64,000 bases of DNA from Alnus glutinosa (taxonomy: Eukaryota; Streptophyta; Magnoliopsida; Fagales; Betulaceae). Under the pieces are notes generated by a model. That model saw only the letters and a program-made list of their open reading frames with translations, was not told the DNA's origin and ran no database searches. Position numbers and translations under genes: made by a program. This document shows, piece after piece, positions 25,001 to 35,323 of the stretch (the first letter of the stretch is position 1; the number at the start of each line of letters is the position of its first letter). The DNA lies in contig NC_084889.1 of the NCBI RefSeq assembly GCF_958979055.1, positions 31,313,261 to 31,377,260 on the forward strand, in the 5' to 3' direction.

Positions 25001-25900
25001 TGTTCTTTCTCTTCTCTCAACAGGAAACACATCCACAAAATCCCACCTCTTTTTCTCCCCAGGCTCCAGCCCACAAGTTTCATAATTTCTTTTGAGGAGA
25101 AGAAGACAAAAGAAGCAAAACCTGTTTGCCATAGACTACGGGAAAGGAGGACGCATGTGGTGGAGGTGGTGGGTGAGAGGGCGGCGGAGGCAGAGGCGTG
25201 CGAGAGAGATTGAGAGAACAGAGAGGAAGTGCTATGAGGGAGAGAGAAATTATGGTTTTACATTAGCTAGCTATAGTTTGCCTTATATCAATATGACAAG
25301 GTGCTTTAAAAAAGAAATACATGTTCGAATAGTTTTTTCAACGGTCCAAATTTAATCTGAAGTTTTCTTACGAGAAAGAGAGAAAATCTAGACCGCTGAA
25401 AAAATTACAAAAAAAAATGTGTTTTAATTTCTATTTTTACAGTATCTAAGCCAAATTTATACAACGACAAGGTGTTCAAGCCAATGAAATTGGTAATTAT
25501 TTTATCTTTTCAAAAAGAAAAATAAACATATGAACATAAAGGAAAAAATACCACAAAAACAAACAAATAATTTTTGAAGTAATTAGGAATTTAACCAAAT
25601 TTAAATGCATTTTTCGCTAATAATATAAATAAAAGCATTTAAAACATTCTGCAATAATATTCTCCCTGCATAATCATTCATGCAAAAGAGACAGAGACAG
25701 AGACAGGGACAGAAAGTGGAGATTTTTTTACTTGTTTTGGGGAATGAAGATGTTCTTTGATTAACATGGACTAGAGTGAGAGCTTGTCCTCTGGTGAGAA
25801 TATGGTCAACAGTCCATTTCAGAGCGTATTGGCTCCCTTTGTCTTTGTCTATTGCCACCGCCACCACCTCTTCCCTGTTATCTGTGCTCCCCTTTGTCAT
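18982..25900 (-). CDS. UspA-domain, coiled-coil protein kinase (RLCK IX type without U-box)
   Basis: Ten exons rebuilt on the minus strand: 25900-25732, 24494-24379, 24016-23895, 23282-22993, 22898-22853, 21822-21510, 21276-21175, 20742-20314, 19936-19178 and 19044-18982. All have GT-AG borders and add up to 2409 bases (802 residues). Residues ~10-150 form a UspA / adenine-nucleotide alpha-hydrolase fold (VVAVAIDKDKGSQYALKW, ELFLPYRCFCTRKD, VMVFGAATKSGLV). A His- and Ser-rich linker follows. Residues ~353-465 are an Ala/Glu/Arg coiled coil. The kinase spans ~490-755, with KIGEGGYGPVY, VAVK, HRDLKPAN and SDVGLARL (DVG in place of DFG, as is usual in this family). There is no C-terminal U-box, so it should not be a ubiquitin ligase. 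It resembles At5g35380 by memory. Substrates are unknown. The last exon is inferred from a consensus donor (GTAAGT) at 19177; without that splice the frame stops at 19169. Confidence 0.88.
23418..23641 (-). mobile_element. TRIM-like small LTR element in kinase intron 3
   Basis: In minus orientation it shows one nearly complete LTR (tgttaaatcacacttatctc, with the last aaca at its inner end), a purine-tract complement (ccctccacgtg), an internal region with gggttcgaact, a decayed primer-binding site (tctgatcttatg), and a truncated second LTR. It belongs to the same family as 4891-5163. Confidence 0.6.
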
Positions 25901-26637
25901 GTATCTCTCAACTTACAAAAACTCCCAAACAAAATCTACAGAAGAGATCGATCCAAGGAAGAAACCCACGTACAATATTAATGATCAACTTCCACCCTCT
26001 TCGATCTCCTATGCCATTGAAAGATCTAATATTAAGGTGGTGGCAATAACAAAGAGGATTATATATCCCTCAGCTTTTTTCTGCCTCTCTCTCAAACTTC
26101 TGGACATAGATCCATGTCTCTCCCTCTATAGGGATTGAGAGAGTTAGTTTTTTCTGGTGAATGAAAACAATAAAACAGCTTTCTGTTTAACCAAAGTCTT
26201 AGATTTTCCGGCCCCTATGTATTCGAGTATCCTAAGGAGACCTAGTCCATCTCTTTTGGTAGGCAGTTTTTAGTTTTACCTCTTTGGCCTTCCAAACTTG
26301 GTTAACAACTATAACTTACATACATTATCATTTAATCATGTGCAAAATTGCATTTGCATGCACTAGCCAAGATAATGGATAGAGATATCTAGCAACAAAA
26401 TTGCCCTTATGCAAATACACGAGAGACGTGCTATCTCACTTTTTAAAATCACAATTGAATATGAAGGTCCATGTAGGTAATTTTGAAAAGTGAGGCAATG
26501 TGAGAAGAAGTTATTTTTCGGTATATAAATACATAGATGCATATAGTCTCTTTACGTGTATGTGCGCGCGCGCGCCCGCACATTTATGTAAAGCAAACAA
26601 ATCTTAAACTTAATTTAATACTAAGTTATAAGTCATA

Positions 26638-26782
26638 GAGAAATGTTTTTTCTTGTACACACTTTGTACACAAAGTCCTACGTGGCACATTGTTTTAATT
26701 TTTTATTTTTTTAAAAAAACAAAGTGCCACGTAGGGCTTTATATACAAAGTGTGTGTAAAGTGTGTACATGAAACATTTCTC
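26638..26782. mobile_element. Foldback MITE, about 145 bp, TA target
   Basis: Arms beginning gagaaatgttt and ending catttctc are inverted copies over ~60 bp, both containing a cctacgtggcac-type core. TA dinucleotides at 26636-26637 and 26783-26784 could be a Stowaway-type (Tc1/mariner) target duplication. A longer direct repeat gtcata also flanks it, so the class is not certain. Confidence 0.65.
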
Positions 26783-28182
26783 TAGGTCATAATTGTATAC
26801 GAAAGTTACATGTCTTAAAATCATTTTAAAAAGAACTTCTCTTTTGGAGTACAAAGGTTTTCTAGTTTGGTATAGACATGTACAATGGTAGAAAGCTAGC
26901 TAAATCAATCTAACCATCTAAAGAAGAAAAAATAATCATTGTTGGAACCGTATGGTATAAGAAAATAATATTTTTATAAGGATTTTAAAAAATTTTGGGG
27001 ATGCCAGACACCCCCCACTACTAAGGTAGTTCCGCCCTTGCAAGTAGATCTTTGATACTCCGCCCACCTATTTAGGCAAATAGATCATATAGAGAGACTC
27101 TTTCATATTTGTTATCTAAATTGTTAACCTTCTGAACTGGAGATCCGAATTCCAAGATTATAGCTCTTGGCTAGCTGGCTTGGCCCGAATACGACCCCTT
27201 TGCAAACGACCATCAGCACACCGAACTTGGTCCATGTTTTACTAGAATACCTTGTAAGAACAAGAACAAGAACAAGAAGCTTTAGTGCGTTGTCAAACTC
27301 CTTGTCTGTGTGTATAGGAGTTGGAGTCTCTGCTGGGAAAGGAAACAAAAACTTCAGAGCAATCTGGCAAACAAATTTGGTCCAAGTTTGTTATTATATT
27401 TGAAGCAGTGCCTTCTCCAGTACGTGTCACACACTGGTTGGATCAGGGAAACCAAGGTCTCCCCTCCCTTCAATTGAGATTTGAATTTTTGGAGGAGATT
27501 CTGTGCCGGCCATAATAGGTAATTCGTTTTAGCTACTTCGAGAGACCCGCAACCGCCAAATACAATAAACTGTACGGTAAAATTAATATCAAAACTTATA
27601 TAATAATCTTCATTTTATAGAAGAACAATAAGATGTCGATTATATAAGTGTTTTTTATTTTTTGTTTGAAAAAATGTTATAATGTGACCGTGATATAAAG
27701 ATAAAAATAATTTTGAGTATTTTGTGTTGTTTATTAATGTTTTTGTTTTGAAAAGAAAAAACAAAAGGGAGATTGAAAAAATTGTTATCACACAAAGTCA
27801 TGTCTCTAAGAATTTTAGAGGATCTAAATCTAATCTATTATAAATAGAAAGCCTTTATTAAGACGAAGTATGTAAAAAGGGTTACTTGGACTGAGAAAAT
27901 TACCAATTTATATATGATTATTATTTGCATTATTATAAGTAAAGATCTGAGTATTAAATGCACAAAGAAAGCAAATTAACTTGCACATAACCTCGCCAGA
28001 AGCCTAGATGGGCAGCTTTCACTGGCGGAAGTCAAAGCATTCCCACCTTGTCCTTACTCCCAGTGATCATGGTTCCATTAGTGACCTTAACCCCTATTGG
28101 GTGACCTCTTTTTTTCCTTTTTTTTTTCTTTTCTTATAATCGAGCACCACTTCTTGTACCTGGGGCAGAGCCAGGGGGTCGA

Positions 28183-28184
<2 letters not shown>

Positions 28185-28213
<29 letters not shown>

Positions 28214-28214
28214 G
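28185..28214. repeat. Poly(G) run of 30 bases
   Basis: Uninterrupted G30 on the + strand. Such runs can form quadruplexes, and their length in an assembly is often unreliable. Confidence 0.9.
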
Positions 28215-29099
28215 CGCAAGTGCCTCCCCTCATCTCCCGAAGAGTTTCTTTACTCCTTGTGAATTTTTTTTTTAATATCCTTGTTACCCACCCTCAACTA
28301 GTACTCATTAAGGGGCATATTATTTTTTGGAAGATTTATGACTCTTAGCTAACGACATATCGTGTTTTGTGAAGTTATGTTGCTCAGAACTGTTCAAAAT
28401 CTTCAGAAGAAATGAAAGTTGAAGATGACTTGTGCATTTCGTAAAACGCAACGTTTAAGTATGTGAAACAGTGGAAGAGTTTACAAAACAAAATTTTTGA
28501 TTCAAACGCGCCGTTTCATTTATTTGCTGGAGTTGCATTTTGTCAAACGAACCATTTGACTTAACGACTTTTTTTTTTTTATCTATGAGACTTGTGAGAC
28601 TTTTGTTTTTTGACCGTGATTTATGATATACATCACACATTTATCTTATTTTATTGATGTGAAACTGTCAATTAATCTTTTTTTTAAAAAAAAAATAATA
28701 ATAATGGTTGATTGTCGATGCTACGTATGTACATCAACAAAATGCAATAAAAATATAGCGGCTAGCTAGCATTTCTCTTTTAACAATGACCGATTCAAAA
28801 GCTACTAAATCTTGTTACGTCCGCATAATAGGATAAAAATAGGAAGAAGAAAAAAGTGTTGTGTATAACATTGATTTCTCTATAATTATTTCCCCCTTTC
28901 ATAGGGGATTATGCATGGACCTCCAAAAGATGATGGGGTCATTATGATATCATGTTCCAGCTACAAATACAATTAATGCTATTGATGAGGAAAACAAAAG
29001 GCAAATCCTTCTCTCATTCTACTTCAAACCCATGTTAAAAGTGTCCGTATTGACGAACCCCATCTAAATTGTAATTAGGAAGCAAGCTTCAATAAGAGA

Positions 29100-32000
29100 T
29101 TAAAAAATTTGCACTGAACCAGTCGTGGACAAGTTGAAGTCAGCAGACAATCTTCTTGAAGACTCAATGTCTGCCTCACTAGCATATGAAGTGTAGAAAT
29201 CATCATCACCATCATTCTCTCTCAACTCTTTAACCCTCTCAACTGCCTCCTTCAAATCCCACCTCTTCTCCACATCTCCTTCACAGCAAGCCAACCCAAT
29301 CTTCAACAGCTTCCGCATCTCCCCTTCACTGTTCTTACTTCCTCCCATCTCCTTGTCGAAAACCTCCTCGGCCGACCACCCTTCGGGAACAACCGAAAGA
29401 ACCCAACTAAACGGCGAATCCTCCTCACTTGTTCCCTTGCCTTGTTGCAGAATGTTGGCTGGGAACTTCCCTGTCAAAATCTCTAATATCAGTATTCCGA
29501 AGCTCCATACGTCGGTCTTCTTCGTGATTCGGCCGTGTTGCAAGTACTCCGGCGACTTGTAGGCCACCATGAGTTCTTGAGCATGCTCTTGGTTCATCAC
29601 AGGGATTAGACCATAGTCAGTCAGAAGGGGTTTTAAGGATTCGTCGAGCAGGACATTGGAGGATTTGAGGTGGCCGTGGGGCGCGATTAGGCTAGGCAGC
29701 TCATTGTAGATATGCTTGAGGCCCTTAGCTATGCCTTTGACAATCTTCAACCTGGTTGGCCAATCAAGACACGGCAGGCCTAGACCTTGACGTCCTGAAA
29801 GAACATAAAAAATGAAACAAATTAGGCTGCATATCATGTTATTTTCATAAGTTAGAGTAACGTTATTTAGTAGATTGTAAGTTATACGACTGTCATACAA
29901 CTTGATGATGTTACAGGTAAAATCAGCTATTGAATTAGCACTTGCCCTAAGTTCTATGACAATGGTATAGCAGTTTATTAAATAACATTAATCTAGAAGT
30001 TATCATATATAAGATAGACTTAATAGGTTTATACCAATAAGACCAGTACAAAATTCATATACTCTTTTTCGATATAAAGGGGATTATTAATTTGAAAAGG
30101 TGAAATTACATAAACCCTAGAAAATTGTTGGATGAATATGAGTGTCAAATAAAAAGTGCAGGGCAGTCGGTGTATATATATGACTTGGGTGATCATAACT
30201 AAATACTATAAAAATTTTAAAAAATAAAATAAAATAAAAAAGAAGGATAAAGAAATTTGTGTGCTGATAATTTTTCTAACCAGTTTTTACAGGCATATAG
30301 TAGTGAAAATTAGTCTTTTAATCAGCTAGCACTTATAAAAAGAAATATAGGCTGATTTTTACTATCACGTCATCCTAACTGTATAGCAGTCTACTAAATG
30401 CCGGGTGTTTTTTTTTTTTTATAACTGTTTATGAAGAAACATACTCGGCATATGCTTGCTTCAATATTACTCAAATACATATCAGCAGATGTTGAAAAAA
30501 GCAGAGTACCATGAAGATGAACAGCCAAGCTGCCCTTCTGAACATAGTCGGATACCAAGAGTTTCTCTTCCTTCCTATAGTAGTATGCCACCAGAGGAAG
30601 CAGATTAGGGTACCTCAACCTCCCCAGGCTTCTCATATAGTCTTCAAACTCCTCTTTTCTCACATTGTTCATTTGCTTGAACCTCTTCACAACCATCACT
30701 TGTCCACTCGGCAAAGAAGCCTTATAAGAAGACTCAAAGTATCCACTGCCCAATATCTCAGCTGAGGCTTTAAGCAAGTCCTGCATATCAAACCTCTCCC
30801 TATCATCCCTGACAAAGGAGAGCTTCGGATTCTCCGCCTTGCCACCGCCAGATTGGTCCGGGGAGCCTTGCCTGCTGGCTTGATCCTTTTCCTTAATACC
30901 TGATTTCTTTTGGAGGTTTGATGGTGGCGGAGACTCTACTGATGATGAAGATGGTTGGCTCCGGCGGTTAAGGATGAAGAACACTGCACCAATGGCGACA
31001 ATTGCCACCCCCATAGCTATCACAACCACAACGACACTCAGAACTGATGTTTTCCCACATTTTCCCAAAGGGCTTCCACATAGATCGTAGTTCCCTGCTT
31101 GGTAGGACATTAAACGATTAATACCTGAAAATTTTGCTGGATATGTATCTTAATTTGTATGAGTTTATGTCAAGCGTGCTTTAACCGGCATGGTGTTTTA
31201 TTAAATTACCACTTATTTTAAAAGCTTAAACTAAGTGTCAAACGTAATAGTATTCCACCATTGGAAGGTAGAAAAGTGCCACTAGATCACTGAAGTAGCA
31301 TAATTAAGCCTCCACCTTCACTAAGTTAGAGAAGAACGGCTAGACTTCTTGAGTATACATATGTGAGTATAGAAAAATTAAATCTCATATTGAAAACATA
31401 TTACAAGTATGAATGGTTAATATGGTATAGTTGAACTCAAACCTATAAGTTTAATCTTTTAAGTTGAATGGTGTTCTGACATGTTATATTATGATTTTAC
31501 TTAAAAGACTCCATGAAGTGTTATTTCCTAACAAGAATAATTAAGGTATTATATCCAATGAGTTTGATAGAGATGATCATGATTAGAAATGGTAATTAAA
31601 GTCATATGTATGCTTGATCTGCTAGATATACAACTTAACCTTGAGTTTGTTAGGAGTAGTACTCATTTTATTCATAAGCTGTAAGAATAATTAATGTTAA
31701 CTTCTAAAGAAACACTGGTATTATAATATATGAGAAACTTCACTTACCCTCTTTCTCGATATGTCACTGGTTTTGCAATGTTGACCTCGAATTATCAAAA
31801 GTTGCAATGTTGGTATTTCATTTTTCAGCCCCTTTTAATTTCACCCGAATCACCCCTACCATTAGGATTTTGTGTTAACTCAAACGGCTAACAGGTGAAA
31901 TGTCTCTTATACCCTGAAAAATTTATAAAAATAAAAATTTACCCTTAATTAAAAATCTAAAAAAAAAAAATAATAATAAAAAAAAAAAAAGTAAAACAAC

Positions 32001-32899
32001 AAGAAAAAATAACTAGACCCACTGCAAATGTTCACTTTTTAATTTTGGCGTCTTCTGCTCTAAAGGATGGATGAAATTAAAAGGGACTGAAAATGGAATA
32101 CCCACATTGCAACGTAACTTTTAATAATTCGAGGTAAACATTACAAAACCAATGACGTACACATTGGAGATGTAAGTGAAGTTTTCCTTAGAATATATAG
32201 ACGATCAGAATGAAGTGACTCACCGGAGAAGGAGCTCGAATTTAACCTGCTAAGGTTTGCCGGAATTCGCCCGCTCAAGTAGTTGTGAGATACATTAAAA
32301 GATCGGAAAGATTTCTGTTGAAAATCTGGAATCTTGCCTAAAAATTTGTTATCCTCAAGCCCCAACTCCAAAAGCTTTGGCAATGATGTTAATGACGTAG
32401 GAATACTACCCGTCAAGTGATTATGCCCCAAATGTAGCTTCTTCAACCACGCCATACCGGTAAAAGCATCACTACCGACCACTCCTGAAAAATTGTTGTT
32501 CGATAAATATACCGACTTCAATGCACCGAGTTTCTTTAACTGCGGCAAGGGACCCTCAAACTTGTTGTTCATAAAGCTTATGGCTCTCAAACTTGACAGT
32601 AACAGGAGCGGGTCTACGTCAATGACGCCGTTTAGTCCCATATTCTCAAGCCTTAAACCCCGAACTTTTCCTTGCCGGCAATGGAGACCGACCCAATTTG
32701 CTTTGTTCTCTGAGCACGGCGTTGTCGAGCCGGCTTTCCAGCTGGCAAGTGCGGTATTGTTGTGCAGGGATGCCTTGAACTTGAGGAGGGCGGAAGCCTC
32801 AGAAGAGACGACACTGACGACATGTAAAAACATGCAGAAAAGAGTGATAAGCAACGTCGACAATGGCGGCGGCGGCGTATGATCAAGCTTACATGCCAT
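29100..32899 (-). CDS. Pollen receptor-like kinase (PRK) type LRR receptor with atypical kinase domain
   Basis: Three exons: 32899-32224, 31094-30510 and 29794-29100, joined in phase (1956 bases, 651 residues, the usual PRK length). Residues ~1-34 form a signal peptide. An LRRNT-like region (LLKFKASLHNN, NWVGLHC) is followed by about five LRRs to residue ~220. The exon 1-2 junction gives the family hallmark FSGNYDLCGSPLGKC. One membrane span lies near 241-268. The cytosolic kinase-like domain (ASAEILGSGYFESSYKA, MVVKRFK) reads PHGHLKSSNVLL where active kinases have HRD, and TDYGL in place of DFG. Catalysis is thus doubtful, as in known PRKs, which act with RopGEFs in pollen-tube signalling. 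The ATG at 32899 is preferred over 32938 because it puts the hydrophobic signal nearer the N-terminus. Best recalled match: At5g35390 (PRK1). The order next to the UspA-kinase supports orthology. Confidence 0.9.
31732..32187. mobile_element. Mutator-like MITE in PRK intron 1, ~25 bp from the splice donor
   Basis: The 456-bp element has ~120-bp terminal inverted repeats: GAGAAACTTCACTTAC at the left, and at the right GTAAGTGAAGTTTTCC, its inverse with small changes. The flanks ttataatatat (31721-31731) and ttagaatatat (32188-32198) match at 10 of 11 bases, fitting a MULE-type target duplication. It has no coding sequence. The right end lies about 25 bp inside the intron from the exon 1 donor at 32223. 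Confidence 0.8.
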
Positions 32900-32938
32900 G
32901 TTGTCGGGTCGTACACGCGTCGTGGGGGCAGCGTGCAT

Positions 32939-34963
32939 GCCCTTTAGAGGGCGGACGGAAGCCTGAGATCAGAGAGAGAGAGAGAAAGAGAGAGAGGAAG
33001 AGATCTGCAGGGGGAGGGTGCTAAGAATAGGAGAGAGCAAGGCTGTTTACAAGGGAGACAAGCAGATGAAACGGGGAGTTTGAAGTTGACAAAGTCTTGT
33101 TTGCATGACATGTGCAAGTGTGTGTGAATCTTTGAGAAATACCCGGTCGGCCTTTGAATTGGACAGAAAGTTAATTCTCTACAACCAATTTACTGGTTTT
33201 CTTTTTCTTTTTCTTTTTACTTGATCTTCTTCTATATACCAAAAATGAGAAGCTATAGATCCCATCCCAGTCATGCCACGGAAAGTACACCTTTGTAACG
33301 CACTAAATACGGTAAGAGCTTTGGGGCATAGGTATAAGCTGTTGCAAGAGCAATGCTGTATTTATATAAATAGCAACTTTCACAGCACCAACTAGCTAGG
33401 TCTATAAGGCTAAAATTATCCACTAATTTGGAAGGCTTTTCAACCGGAAATTGAATCCTCTCCGTTCCAAATAAAATGAAACCGAAAAGGATCTATTCTT
33501 TTGGTAAAAATTTGATTTTGTTGCATCTAACAATTTTACGTAGTAAAAACACGGTGTGTATGGTGCCAATTTTAAATAATGTGACAACATATACACCTTT
33601 AAATCAGTAAAAATAGATAAGTGGATTAAGGCGGTGGATTGTGAATTCACTGTGCGCAGGTCCAATCCCCAACATTCACCCATAAGTAAATTGATCATTT
33701 GTTACAGACGCATAAGACAAACCTAGAAAGATCTTTTTTTTCTTTTTCTTTTTTTTTGCAAGTTATCTCGAGGCTTTTCAAACGCATCCAAGCAATTGGT
33801 ATCCGATTAAAAGATAGAAAGCATAGATTCGAGTCACCTATTTGCTGAAAGCACAAATTGAATGACTGATCATATCTAATATGGATCATGAAATAATTGA
33901 AACGTCTCTTGATAATTAGGGTAGGTATTTATTACTTGGACTTAATCTGTTAAAAAAGGTAGGAAAAAAAAAAAAAAAAAGGAGTGGCAATTCCTAAGGG
34001 ACTTTAGCAGTTATATCTTGGTCTTTATCAAAGCACAATGAAACTGTAAATTTTTTGTAGATTTACGGGTGGGCTTATCATTAAGATGCATAAAAAAAAA
34101 TATTATGAGCAATGCTACATGCTACGCTCTCATTCCACTCGTATCTTATTGGGCTAATATGGCAATATCCATCGACCTTTGTTAAAAAGAAAATTGGATG
34201 AAAGTGGGATGAGAGTAGTATTTACCATTTCTCAAAGATTATTTCAGGTTGTAATAACTTCCAGGATGCTTTTTATTTTTTGGGTGAGACCATTTTCTCT
34301 TATTATGTAGAATGAACAAGCTGAACTTCTTGCAACTCAGCATGAGTAAAGACGAATTCAAAAATATTAATTACGTTTTTGTAAGTATTAAAATACTAAT
34401 TATTCATAATATATATATATACACAACAGTTTTAGTCGTATTCAAAATCTTGATCTCTGATCTAAAGACATGCATGCACAAGCATCTAGATCAGTTACCC
34501 ATCCACTATTTTATCTCCTTTCTTTCTTTCTCCACCAGAGTTAATGCAGTTGATAAGAGCCATTTGATTGAATGAAAAGAAACAAGTTTTTACAAATCTT
34601 TTTGTAAATAAAAAATAATTATAAAAATCTTCTACTTTCCCGTAATCCTTATCACCTTGTGGCGTTATAACACTTTAAGCAGAACAGATGGGCAATGCTT
34701 CTAACTAATGGAACCTTAAGTATTATGATTTTTTTTTTTTTATGGTAATTAAACCTCAGTTACATTTTGTGCCTCAAGAAAGTGATCGATTGTACCCAAA
34801 ATTATCATAATTACATGAAGATTTTAGGAAAAGGAATTTGATTGATAGGATGTTTATGCCTATTCAACCAGCTGCATGTCATACCTAAGAGATCTTCACG
34901 CCATGACCCCAAGCAAACTGGACTGGGAGATAGATCTGTGTGGTTATGACAACAAATTTAGTC
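32939..34963. other. Upstream region of PRK and spacer to the pseudouridine synthase gene
   Basis: Presumed PRK promoter and 5' UTR, including a GA-rich stretch at about 32969-33000, followed by AT-rich spacer. I see no gene. A tRNA-like stretch at 33611-33680 is discussed among the rejected items. Confidence 0.4.
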
Positions 34964-35283
34964 CTATGGAATGAGGCAGTTTTGCGGGTTAAACTCTGCA
35001 TATCCTACACCAACAAGACAAAGGCCGTCAGGGGGTGCCGGGGGTGCAGTGGCACGTCTACACGTTGCATCCACTAGCTTTAGCAATGCATCCTCATCCG
35101 CACCTGCAGCTGCTTCCCTTATTGAGGTTGCCACAAGCACTCTAACCATCTGCCAATTTTGGTTAGTCACCAACCGTGTTAGTGGAAATGCAATAGAATG
35201 GACTCCAATAGCTCCACCAAGATAAAGAGAAAACCGCAGCCAAATGGTGTTAAGGATATGAAGACAAATCTGAATGCTTTAAA

Positions 35284-35323
<40 letters not shown>

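Larger units (their letters stand above)
25901..29099. other. Intergenic region between the kinase and PRK genes
   Basis: About 3.2 kb with the presumed promoter and 5' UTR of the kinase gene at its left end. I find no supported gene. It holds a foldback MITE (26638-26782), a CG dinucleotide run near 26565-26576, a 30-base G run (28185-28214) and AT-rich filler. Short frames at 25776-26138 and 28097-28348 are not convincing. Confidence 0.5.

Noticed and set aside
33603..33690. tRNA-like stretch (A-box-like aagtggattaagg, B-box-like caggtccaatccc)
   Set aside because: No complete acceptor stem or 3' pairing can be drawn. At most it is a decayed tRNA-derived SINE, too weak to annotate as a tRNA gene.
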